Shown piece by piece: positions 22,823 through 32,091 of a DNA stretch of 64,000 bases. Numbering within the stretch: position 1 is the stretch's first letter; the number at the start of each line of letters is the position of its first letter. A model generated the notes under the pieces. It was not told where the DNA came from and made no database searches. It saw only the letters and a list, made by a program, of their open reading frames with translations. The translations under genes and the position numbers were made by a program. The stretch is from Rhizoclosmatium globosum (taxonomy: Eukaryota > Chytridiomycota > Chytridiomycetes > Chytridiales > Chytriomycetaceae): positions 1 through 64,000 of the forward strand of contig MCGO01000163.1 in the NCBI GenBank assembly GCA_002104985.1, given 5' to 3'.

Positions 22823-23395
22823 ATGGCTTCTCCCAAGGCTCCAATTCCCACCGAAATGCACACTTCCCGTCTTATTCTACGCGCATTCGAAGACGCCGAT
22901 GCCTTGCCATTCCACGAGGCAATTGAGCCCGCCCTGCCAAGTCTGCGCAAGTGGATCTCATCAACCACCGAACAAAACACTCTTCAAACGCAGCAGGCTC
23001 GCATCAGGAAAGCGCAAAGTGACTGGGCTGCAGGAACGAGATACAACTACTTGGTTATTGAACGAGAGACGGGCTGCATCGCTGGTCTCGTTGGAGTCTT
23101 CAACGTCAACTGGACAAATCGGAACTGCACCTTTGGGTACTGGCTTGTACCTTCCTGTGAAGGAAAGGGCTATGCTGCTGAAGCTGTGCGCCAATTGGAG
23201 GCGGTGGCGACAGGCGAGATGGGTCTTGATCGAATTGCAATCATGTGCGATGTTCGGAACGAACGAAGTGCGCGATTGGCTCGCAAGTTGGGCTATGTCT
23301 ATGAAGGTACTCTGCGGAAAGAGTACGTCGGACCTCAGGGTGATCTCACAGATACTCTGGTGTTTAGCAAAGTCCGCGGCGAAGAATATCAGTAA
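22823..23395 (+). CDS. GNAT-family N-acetyltransferase, second copy
   Basis: Single exon, 190 aa, RimJ/RimL-type. It begins with METSRL-like strand residues (MHTSRLILRAFEDADA), then the W-helix (LRKWISS), a YLVIERETGCIAGLVGVFNV hairpin, FGYWLVPSCEGKGYAAEA (canonical acetyl-CoA pyrophosphate-binding loop, G-K-G-Y-A), RIAIMCDVRNERSARLARKL and GYVYEGTLRKEY. It keeps a better motif A than the copy at 17383-18015. Its start codon is only 23 bp from the divergent VAC14 start, so the two genes must share a bidirectional promoter with overlapping 5' regions. Confidence 0.87.
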   Translation: MASPKAPIPTEMHTSRLILRAFEDADALPFHEAIEPALPSLRKWISSTTEQNTLQTQQARIRKAQSDWAAGTRYNYLVIERETGCIAGLVGVFNVNWTNRNCTFGYWLVPSCEGKGYAAEAVRQLEAVATGEMGLDRIAIMCDVRNERSARLARKLGYVYEGTLRKEYVGPQGDLTDTLVFSKVRGEEYQ

Positions 23396-23505
23396 AGAAC
23401 ATCTTTCTCCCACTCTTCCATCGTTTGTTTTACCGCATTCTGATGTTGAACCAAATAAGAATTGTCAGCTTTGTCGAAAAACAAAGAATCCCGAAGAAAC
23501 GTGCA

Positions 23506-24488
23506 ATGAAAGTCTTGGCTTCACTCCTCATCCTTCCAGCTGCATCACGAGCTCTTCATATTCCACCGAATCAGGTTCCTGGATTCCAAGCCATCCAAAA
23601 CATATCTGGACCAGCAGGTTCACCACAAATATCCCAATCCAACGAATTTACTCAAAGTTCTGTACTTCTCGGAACTGACTTGCTAAATTACTTGCAGCAA
23701 AAGCTTTCACCAAGTCTTATTTCATGTTTGAACGGAGGTATTTAACTACCGTCACCTTGGATTTGACATAACCGACAAAGTGCTAAAACGCGCTGATATG
23801 TAGGTGTCTCAGCATCGTCTCTTGTATCAACTTCCACACTTCAATCCATATGCGCGACACTGACCAACGCCAAAGACGATCCACCAAGTCAAGAGATCTT
23901 GGACTGCATCATGAGTAGGCCCCAAGACGAACAAACCATTTTATATAACCTCGTTTATGATAATTCAATGAGGACATCTTTCACGGTTGGATGTGTGATT
24001 TTGGGACATGTTGGTAAAAGTATGTGACGATCACACTCTTTCTTCCTTTCTTTCCCTCTAATAACAACAAATTAGCCGCAATCACATCGAGTATCTCTCT
24101 TATCAGTCAAGCACCTCCCTGTCTCTCGTATTGTTTCACAAACTCCTCTGCTCCATTTGCTGAAGATGGACTTGTGTACTTTTGTCACACAGCGATGGCA
24201 TTTACACAAGTAAAAGACGGAATACTCGCGTTCCCGTCGTGGATATCGAGTTGTCTTGGAAGTAGATGTAGTGACCCGGATAACGCGGCGTTGACACCCT
24301 TTCTTTCAAATCGCAACTTTTCTAGCTCACTGCAGCTGGCCTGTCTTGCAGAAGCGTTCCCGGACCCGTTTCACACGTGGAGTACCAGGCTTGTTAATGC
24401 TTTTATTCATTCTACGCCATCTGATGCGTTGAGTCGGGATATTGTGCCTTTTGTATTGGCCTCTATCTTGTTTATTTTGATTCTTTGA
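23506..24488 (+). CDS. Secreted, GPI-type cysteine-containing protein
   Basis: The start at 23506 gives a signal peptide (MKVLASLLILPAASRALH). Exon 1 runs to about 23740. Exon 2 (about 23804-24018) contains LISCLNGG at its junction, LQSICATLTN and ILDCIMSRPQDEQTI. Exon 3 (about 24076-24488) contains APPCLSYCFTN, LVYFCHTA and WISSCLGSRCSDPDN, and ends in a hydrophobic tail (VPFVLASILFILIL), which suggests GPI anchoring. Cysteine pairs in similar order to the 3847-10849 family suggest distant membership, but the PVT motif is missing. Role unknown. Confidence 0.6.
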
Positions 24489-24586
24489 ATTATTTCTAGC
24501 CAGTCGTTCATATAAAATACCCGAATTAAACTAGACTTGATGCGTTTGCCCCCACGTTCTGCGTCTTTAACATATTTTTAGAACAG

Positions 24587-26319
24587 ATGGCCTCACAAAG
24601 CAATCAAGTCTACATCGATGATGATTCACTTTCGTGCATTCTCGAACATCTTGCTGTTATCTCTCCGAAGTCTCTTGCGCGTTGTCTCTCTGTGTCTCAT
24701 CGATTCCATGATCTTGGTGTAGCCTTCTTGTACAGAAATATCACACTCGAAACGAAAATACCTGGTAGATTAGGATACCAAATCAACTATTAAGCTCACT
24801 AAAATTCGTGTTTTTTGGATATATAGGAGGCCATGCAACTTCACATGAAGCTATCCCAGCTGCATTTTGCCAAGCCCAACATCGTAACCGCCTTGAAACA
24901 TGGCTTCACTCAATACCTTCCTCAAATCTATTCCACATTCGACAGTTAACCATCAGATTCCAATTCAACCCCGAAATAACAATCACTCCTCCCTCCCCAA
25001 CCCGTTCCACAACATTCCCAACAACAACAACCGCTATCACAATCACCAATTCGATCGAAATTGATCAAGATGATTTAGAAAACATGTATCCAACATTGAT
25101 TCCGGATGCATGGGCAGAGTTTATATCAAGATGTCACTTAATATCCCAAATCATCGATAAACTCGTCCGAGAAGCTCCAAGACTACACCAAGTAAACTAC
25201 ATCCTCGACGCAGACCTAACAAGCGGCGCAAACGCCCGCGAATTCTACCTCGCCCTCCGTAAAATCACCCACTGCTTCTCCCCCAAATCCGCAATCCTTC
25301 AAACACCAGAAAATGAACCAAAAATGGATATCGATACAATACACCCAGAAATAACCACCGTCGGGCTACACGTGACGAAAAACTGTCACCTTGGACATCC
25401 ATTATACCTCAGCCCTATTATAACCGTTCACGCCTCCCATATCCGTCACCTCCGAATCGACGACGCGGAAATGTGGGTCGACGCGCAGTTGACTGAACTT
25501 ATGGGGATCGGGGCGTTGGATACGTTAGAAGTCCATGGGGCTATGGGTCTATCTGAAAAGTTTTTCGAGGAAGTGGCGGTGAGACATGGCAAGACGTTGC
25601 AGACATTGAAGTTGACGGGTGCACGACGGATGGATGATATTGCGCTTATGTCGAGAGTTGTTCCGTGTGCGCGGGGGATGAGGGTGTTGGATTTATCCGG
25701 GTCGATTCGGACGTGGAGTCGGACGATGGAGGAGTATTCCTTGTTTCAGCAGGGTGGGAGGGCGTTGGTTGAGTTGGATGTTTCGCAGTGTGTTGGGCTT
25801 CCGGCACAGTTTTTCCATGTTCTTGCGAGAGTGAGTCCTCGGCTTGAGAGACTTGTGGCGAGTGAGACTTGCTTTGGAGATGGTGAGATGGAGGCGCTTT
25901 TGCATCCGGCCAACAGATTGAGCTCACTCAAGGTAGCGAATTGCAATAATCTAACTCTTGGATTCTGGACAGTCCTTAAATCAGCTGCATGCTGCTATCT
26001 CAAAGATTTAGAAGTTCAAGGAAGTCGCGGAACGATTGAAGATGTGATGGCGCCGATTCTTGTCTTCCATGCACTCAAGAAATTATCTCCGACGTTAACT
26101 ACAGTATCAGTCGGACCCATTGTGCATGGAAAACCAAGTTTCTCGCATTGGTGTATACTTGCCCATGCCGAAAAGTACGTTGCCGTCAAAAGAGGGCTTC
26201 TGGACGGATTCATTCCAAATAGCTGCGGACGATACTTGGAGCTCCCAGTCAAGCGATTAATTCGCGCGATGGAGTCTCTGTATGGAGATTATTTGGTTTC
26301 CCCTTTCTTTTCGACCTAG
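24587..26319 (+). CDS. F-box/LRR-type protein
   Basis: Two exons around a 62-nt intron (about 24765-24826). Exon 1 encodes an F-box-like helix set: DDDSLSCILEHLAVISPKSL, RCLSVSHRFHDLGVAFLYRN. Exon 2 encodes a long leucine-rich region (LTELMGIGALDTLEVHGAMG, RGMRVLDLSGSI, LVELDVSQCVGLP, LERLVASETCFG, LSSLKVANCNNLT) with the roughly 25-residue period of cysteine-containing LRRs. Predicted substrate receptor of an SCF (Skp1-cullin-F-box) ubiquitin ligase; the target is unknown. Exon 2 reads 490 or so codons without a break. Confidence 0.75.
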
Positions 26320-26492
26320 ACTTGTAAATTACATTCCTTTTCAGCTTTTGGTTTCCAATTTTCTGCTCTAAGCTTCTCAACAGCTTCCTTCACTTTGACC
26401 AATAATCGATTAGCCCCATTCAACCATATCATTTTTGCTTCATGGTTGAAAACTCCTTTCAAACGCCCAACTTGGAATATCAAGATCTTCAT
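26316..26492 (-). CDS. Possible 58-aa small protein
   Basis: Short minus-strand ORF from an ATG at 26492, with the stop overlapping the stop of the F-box gene by a few bases. The peptide starts MKILIFQVGRLKGVFNHEAK and continues with a helix rich in Lys/Glu (VKVKEAVEKLRAENWKPKAE). The amphipathic pattern looks protein-like, but there is no homology I recognise and no clear upstream exon. It could be chance, or the 3' exon of a gene whose upstream exon I could not find. Confidence 0.2.
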   Translation of the reverse strand: MKILIFQVGRLKGVFNHEAKMIWLNGANRLLVKVKEAVEKLRAENWKPKAEKECNLQV

Positions 26493-26543
26493 ACCTTTAT
26501 TTGATTTCTACACGACTCAATGTTTAAAAAGTAAAGTCATTCT

Positions 26544-27014
26544 GTAACAACCTTAACCTTCATCTCTACTCCAACCTCACTACTAACAACAACCCAGCCA
26601 CGTTCCAGGTTGTTATGCAAACTGTTGATGGCGTTTTGTATGTCTGCATCGATGTGGTGAGTTCGTCTTGAAATTGTAGGCTGGCAAAGGGACTAACTTG
26701 TGTCCTTTTAAGAATCTTGTTGCTAGTTCAATTTCCCAGCCTGCCGCTACAACTGCTGCTGCTCAACTGCTGCTGCTCCTCCTGTTATTCAACCAGAGCA
26801 AAATGCAACAGCTGCTGTAGTTCCTCCGGTAGATACTCCTGCCGCTACGGGTGCTACTCCTGCCCAAACTCAGGCTACTTCCGCTGTTGCAGTCTCGAGC
26901 AAGACAGCCTCAGGGCCTGCAGCAGCAGCAAATACTACTGTTTCAACCACGACCAAGTCTTCCGCCGTTTCGGTCTCCTTCGGTTTCGCAGCTCTCCTTT
27001 CTCTCATTTTCTAA
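26544..27014 (+). pseudogene. Truncated BIM1-like copper-protein relic
   Basis: C-terminal part only of a gene like the intact one at 27284-28147. It retains QVVMQTVDGVLYVCIDV (matching QVVMTTVDGTLFVCMDV), a GTGAG donor at the same place and a following Ala/Thr/Pro-rich stalk. It ends in a hydrophobic GPI-type tail (VSVSFGFAALLSLIF). The signal peptide, N-terminal His and three upstream exons are absent: the region before 26544 shows no similarity. The stalk frame also shifts by one base at about 26764. Partial tandem duplication or decay of a former full paralogue. Confidence 0.65.
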
Positions 27015-27201
27015 ACCAATCCAGTCTTGGCAATAATAAAACATATAGTTAACTTTTAATTCTCAAGTCAGAGATAAGAGCAAAGCATTTGAAGAATAAC
27101 AACGTAATCTTCTCAGAACCGGCCAAAGTATGAGAAATGCGGTAAACGGCAGCCCCCAACAAAAGAAGAGATTCACAAGCCCAATCAATTTTTTCGGAGG
27201 A

Positions 27202-27231
27202 AGCTTGCATCAGCTTGCATCAGCTTGCATC
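27202..27231 (+). repeat. Three tandem copies of a 10-bp unit upstream of the BIM1-like gene
   Basis: AGCTTGCATC occurs three times head to tail about 50-80 bp before the start codon of the BIM1-like gene. It could be a regulatory array or simple slippage. Confidence 0.7.
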
Positions 27232-27283
27232 GCAAAAACAGCGCAAACTGCAAAAACCGCTCTTCTAAAAAAGCACCCATCAA

Positions 27284-28147
27284 ATGCAACTCTCATCTGC
27301 TGTATCTCTCATCGCTCTTGCTTCGACTGTCTCGGCTCACTTCCTTGTGAGTCTTTGCTTCTGCTCTCCTATTCACACCTGACTGTTCATCCCTCAGGTT
27401 GGAGCGCCACCAAGTAGACCATTTGACGACGACGGAGAGCTCATTGCCCCATGTGGAGGACAGGCTCTTGGTGCTCGTTCCCAGTTCCCTATCAGTTGAG
27501 TGTCTTGAACCCACATCTTCTTGGCATTTCCATTTTTCTAATACCAAACATCAGCCGGAGGTGTTGTCTCTGGAGGCCTTTACCACCCAACCGGAACCGC
27601 AAACTTCTCTTTAGTTGTCTCTAATGTTGACCCAACTGCCGATCGTGAGGAACTTCTAAAAATAGGTCCCCTCTGTCCCTGAAGCTAACACTGTCAAAAC
27701 TGTTTTGCAGAATTTGGTCAAGTCCCCTTTGGTCCTGGCTTCAATGTCAAGTTTACCGAAGGTCTTTGGAGCACTGATAAAATTGACTTGTCCCAAATTC
27801 CTGGATGCGTCGATGGTGCAAACGTAACGATGCAAGTCGTTATGACGACTGTGGACGGAACTTTGTTTGTCTGCATGGATGTGGTGAGTTAAACCCCAAT
27901 GTTCAAGCAGATGACACCTTATACTTCTTATTAGACTCTGGATAAGACCCTCACTGCAGACCCAATTTCATCTCCAGTTCCAGCAAAAGCCGGTGGTGGG
28001 TCAGCTGCAAACATAACCGCCACTGCAACAACTGCCAAAGCTGTTGTGCCAACCAGCGCTGTTACAACCTCTGCCAAAGGCTCTAACGGATTTGTGAGCT
28101 CTGTTAGTGCTACTCTTTTTACAACTCTCCTTGCTTTCTTGTTTTAA
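27284..28147 (+). CDS. BIM1-like (X325) copper-binding GPI-anchored protein
   Basis: Five exons (27284-27346, 27398-27494, 27555-27644, 27711-27883, 27935-28147) join without a break to 211 aa. A signal peptide (MQLSSAVSLIALASTVSA) is followed directly by His19, the expected N-terminal copper-brace ligand after cleavage. Then come a PFDDDGELIAPCGG segment, ARSQFPIAGGVVSGGLYHP, an immunoglobulin-like strand set and VTMQVVMTTVDGTLFVCMDV. The end is a Ser/Thr/Ala stalk and a hydrophobic GPI tail. This is the layout of X325/BIM1-like proteins, which resemble LPMOs but are linked to copper uptake (Cryptococcus Bim1). It is expected at the plasma membrane or wall. Confidence 0.82.
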
Positions 28148-28239
28148 AGGGGTAATTCATATTCATTGATTAGTAAACAATTCATTACCTCCCACTTTGT
28201 TTACTTCTCTTTTTTCTCCAATTAATTAGTTGTATCAAC

Positions 28240-29054
28240 TCATAACAACCCCATCAATTTTAAATACTCTTGAGTCCATTCCAATCCATCTACCATATTT
28301 CCTCCATCTCCAGCACTTGCTCCCAGCCACTTTGTCTCAGGAACTTCCATACATAGTCGAGTAACATTCCTTGCCTTCTCTAAAGCACCAAGTTCTCCTT
28401 CTACCGCACCCTTTATATCAAGACTATTTAAAATACTTTCAGGTACCTCAACTCCTTTCCAACACCTATTCCGATAAGAGAAAGACAACACAGCTGTCCA
28501 CAATGGATCCAAACACAACGTCTTGGGGTCCCCTACCACAACCAGCAACGCCTGTGCACGAGTCAATGCGACATTCAATCGGGCCGGAAAGTGAATGAGT
28601 CCAAGGTCGTTGCGAAGATCGTGAGGAAGATGAAGCCGGTTGCTTCGGACTGTCTTCAACTGTTCCTACATCCACCGTTCCGAGATTATTTGCGCGAAGA
28701 AGAGTTCTAATAACCTGTGGGCTGTTATGAAACTAAAACAACAGTAAAGAACACTGTACCTTGACCTGAAGGGCGACACAACTCCAAAATCAAAATCTTT
28801 TTGAGTAACGCATTCCACTGTCATAAGCATTTGCACAGTTTCCAAGATAATTGCTGCTTCGGATGAATTATACCATGCGGCAGAAGAAGACTTGCTCTCA
28901 TTGAGTATGAAGGGCTCAAATATCGTTCGTCAGATCCGCGAATTCCATGAAATACTATCGAAATCTCCGGGTTTGGAAGAAAGTCTGATCCAATAAAAGA
29001 GTCGGTGATGCTTTCCAGTGCCGGTGAAGTAAATAACGTGTAATTGTAAAACAA
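28240..29054 (-). pseudogene. Decayed MOV10/SDE3-like RNA helicase fragment
   Basis: Only the C-terminal RecA2 part of an SF1 helicase is left. In order: ISIVFHGIRGSDER (about 28935), NSSEAAIILETVQML, FGVVSPFRS, then a 43-nt intron, QVIRTLLRANNLGTVDVGTVE, and STVRSNR / LGLIHFPARLNVALTRAQAL followed by LLVVVGDPKTL and FSYRNRCWKG. The motif V segment that should stand between GTVE and TVRSN (FQGQE...VIIIS) is deleted with a frame change at about 28640. There is also a one-base break near 28916. Everything upstream of RecA2 is missing. Intact relatives act in RNA silencing and transposon control. This copy cannot be functional. Confidence 0.78.
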
Positions 29055-29571
29055 GTGAGAGCCCCTCCCTCACCAGTAAAGCATACGTATAAATCTTCCA
29101 AAACTCACGAATAACATAAACAGCCCAGAACCCACACAAGAAGAATGAAGCCACCCCTCCAAAAACGGCAGATTGAATGGAAACCACACCAGCAATCAAC
29201 ACCACAGCCTTGATCACATTCCACCCCGAATAAACCCACATAAACACAGCAATCTGCTCTGGAACCAATTGTTGCACCGTCTTGTACGCATGCAAATGAA
29301 GAAGCGATATGAACGCAATATCAAACACGAGGAACACTTGGAACCAGACCGCCACGACATGCATATTCACGGCATTGAGAGTGATGATGACGGTTGCCAT
29401 GATAAAGAGGAAGGCTGAGACTGTAATTGAGATCTGGAGCACTGTTTTGGGGATTGATTGGGACTTGAACGGTTCTGGGGGGAGGTTTGGAGTGGATGCG
29501 AGGAGGGTTGGGGTTATTGGTTTGGCGGAGCTGAGTTGCTCGCGAGAGGGCCATGGCGGAAGCAACTGCAT
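28930..29571 (-). CDS. Four-pass small membrane protein with possibly altered C-terminus
   Basis: Single ORF, 213 aa from the ATG at 29571. A Pro-rich N-terminus is followed by four hydrophobic segments (VLQISITVSAFLFIMATVII; VWFQVFLVFDIAFISLLHL; a third around VIKAVVLIAGVV; a fourth around FFLCGFWAVYVI) and an amphipathic FWKIYTYALLVREG. The plan resembles fungal MARVEL-like or uncharacterised four-TM proteins. After about residue 165 (29080) the reading frame runs through DNA whose other frame encodes the helicase relic. The last 40-50 residues may therefore be acquired junk, or a splice donor at CTGGTGAGG may end the exon. Function unknown. Confidence 0.55.
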   Translation of the reverse strand: MQLLPPWPSREQLSSAKPITPTLLASTPNLPPEPFKSQSIPKTVLQISITVSAFLFIMATVIITLNAVNMHVVAVWFQVFLVFDIAFISLLHLHAYKTVQQLVPEQIAVFMWVYSGWNVIKAVVLIAGVVSIQSAVFGGVASFFLCGFWAVYVIREFWKIYTYALLVREGLSLVLQLHVIYFTGTGKHHRLFYWIRLSSKPGDFDSISWNSRI

Positions 29572-29899
29572 TTTTTGATTGGGGGCAAAAGGTATTTAAA
29601 TTGGGAGAAGTGGCGCAAAAGCAAAGTCAAAATGCATCTCCTCCATTGGCTGTGCCAATAGCCCCATAAAATATTTCATCTTAAATGAACAAGAAGTTTT
29701 TAAGAAATGGTGTTGAACCTCAAAGAACAGAGAAGCAGCACTCTCGTCGACTTGACAGCTGGAATGATTACAGTAAATTGTAATTATGAAAACTCTTTCA
29801 ACTTTATGTATGGATTTTCTTTCCTTCAGTTTTTACTATTCAAAAAAAACAAAACACACACAACACACAAAAAACTAGAAACCCAAAACCCCATAGAAA
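29572..29899. other. Intergenic, no gene seen
   Basis: Holds the 5' region of the four-TM gene and the 3' region of the cyt b5-ACAD gene. An A/C-rich stretch lies at about 29840-29880. No convincing ORF or RNA. Confidence 0.6.
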
Positions 29900-31690
29900 T
29901 CAGAGTCGAGCGTCACGAGGGAACGCCTTCATCGCCTGTCGCACACCAAGATCAACCATAATCTCCTCAGATCCACCCAACACTGCCAAATGCTTATGCA
30001 CTCTCTGATAATTCTCAATCAATCTTCCCATTCCTGTACGCGTAATCGCACGACCTCCAAAGATCTGCACAGCGTTATCAGAAATCAGACTCGCCATTCT
30101 AGTCGACTTGTACTTCAGAAGCGCGATTTGTCCTCCAAGGTACTTTGTCTGTTCCGCATAGTTCATTTTCGACATTTGGTAGGTTGTCAAGTCTGCCCAG
30201 CTTTGGACGGCTTCAAGTTCAGCAATCTGAGAGAAATTATAGAAGGTATTAGTATAGATAGACAAAACGCTGTAGGTGTTTTTTTAGTGACGCACCATTT
30301 GGCCGAGCTTGAATCTGATGACTGGTTGTTCAATCAATGGCTTTCCAAAAACTTTGCGTTGCATCGCCCACTTGAAACATTCCTCAATGATTTGTCTCTG
30401 TATGGTCAAATAAAATAAGCGGTTTCTCTCAAAAGAAAAGGATACTCACGGCAGTGGAACATCCTCCAACAACCATAATCCAACGCTCGTGGTTGAAGTT
30501 GGACATGATGACAGGGAATCCTTGACCTTCTTTACCAATCAAGTTCTCGACGGGGACCTTGACGTTTTCAAAAGTGACATAGGAGGTTCCAGAAGTGGTG
30601 GAACCAGAAGTTTTGATTACGTCAGTAGAGACACCAGGGCCGCGTTCAATCAACAAGACAGAGTATCCCTTTCCAGTGCGAACGGCAGTGGTAAAGTAGT
30701 GAGAGAATGCACTGTTTGTGATCCACTTCTTGGTTCCATTCACAATGTAAAACTTGCCACATGGGGTTCTTTTCAAGGAGGAAGTCAGAAAGAGATGGAG
30801 TCAGTATGTGCAGTCCTTTAGATAACAGGAACTCTTACTTGACAGCTTCACATTGAATACCAGCAACATCCGATCCCGCGCCAGGCTCAGTAATAGCAAG
30901 ACAAATCATTTTCTCGCCGTCCAACACTTCCTTCAACACTTTCTCTTGCATCCATTTTGGACCAAACTGAATCACCGGTGGAAGACCAATGACCATTCCT
31001 GATCCAATGGCTTCACCGTATCCGTACGCGCCGACCCTCGCAAACTCTTCGTGAACAATCTGCTCGTGGAAGTACGTAAACTCGTGTGGGGCCAGGCCGG
31101 CAAACAAGGTACGGCCCTTCAGGTGTGGACCAGGCCCAAGACGGCAGGCAGTCAGACCGGCAGCACCCATTTTGCGGAAGACCTCTGGATCAGGCAGTTT
31201 ACCCGATGAAGCATAGTATTCCGCATCTGGAAGCAGGTGTTCTTCGACAAACTGGCGGACCTTCTTCTTGAATTCGACATGTTCTTTTGAGTGAAATGGC
31301 GATGGTTTCTGCAGGGCGGCCAGGGACTCGGCATAGGGCACGTCCGAGAAGGCGCCGTTCGAAGGCGGGGCAAGTTGTTGTTTCTCTGAGGCGATTGAGC
31401 CAATCGCCAACTTCGAATACTTTGACAGCACGTCGCGGCGGTGGAGCCCGAAGAACTGCTCAGTGGCGTCGGTGCCGGCTACTTTGATCAGAACTAGGGC
31501 TGATCCAGGGTGTGCATCGGCGAAGTCTTGGTTGTTGGTTGGTTGGTTTGATTATTAAAGCTCACTACTAGGGACACAAACCTGTCAAGTCATACACAAT
31601 ACTGTCAATAATGATCCACAAGGACGTTGCTGTGTTGTGCTGCGCAACTTCCGCTCGCGTGTACTGCTTAGTGATTGTGGATGTAGCCAT
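29900..31690 (-). CDS. Cytochrome b5 / acyl-CoA dehydrogenase fusion
   Basis: The start at 31690 (MATSTITKQYTRAEVAQHN) begins a cytochrome b5 domain: SLWIIIDSIVYDLT, then after an intron DFADAHPGS (HPGG-like haem ligand His) and EQFFGLHRRDVL (second haem His). The acyl-CoA dehydrogenase part follows: the helical domain with LPDPEVFRKMGAAGL, ICLAITEPGAGSDVAG (FAD/substrate motif), NGTKKWITN, VKVPVENLIGKEGQGF, NHERWIM, the middle helix after an intron, and a C-terminus with NAVQIFGGRAITRTGMGRLI and HLAVLGGSEEIM. At least four short introns. Likely an FAD enzyme oxidising acyl-CoA thioesters with electrons routed through the haem domain. This fusion is known in fungi and other eukaryotes. A start at 31783 is also open. 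Confidence 0.9.
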
Positions 31691-32091
31691 GTGGCGCCGA
31701 TTTGCTGAGAAATGCAATGTGAACGGATGAATCAAATGGGAGAAATACCGATCTCTTATGAAATCACTTGGAATTAAACTCATGGTCGTTTGCTTACCAA
31801 TAAGAGACTTTACTATTTATTCAATTGTTCAGTGTTGAGTGGGGTCTTTGTGAGAGAGTGGATGGGAGGCAGGCACTGTAACTGTAGGACAACGAGAAAT
31901 AATGGGATCACTCTATTCTTAATAAATCAATTTAATTACTTCATCAAACTTCCACGTATCGCGTCAATTCTTCCATGCCGTGCCACCCAATTGTGCCTCG
32001 TTTGTGTGGTCCCCAAAGTCTGTTTCTGGACCTGGATTCGAGAACAAATTCCCGAAACTATCCCCCCAACAAAGTTACCCCCCGGATAAAC
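31691..32091. promoter_or_regulatory. Divergent promoter region between cyt b5-ACAD and the hydrolase gene
   Basis: About 400 bp between two divergent start codons. No gene is visible. No specific element is claimed. Confidence 0.45.

Noticed and set aside
26544..26660. Minus-strand reading with a protein-like helix and strand pattern
   Set aside because: The plus strand here is clearly homologous, with a conserved splice donor, to the BIM1-like gene, so the minus reading is a complement effect.
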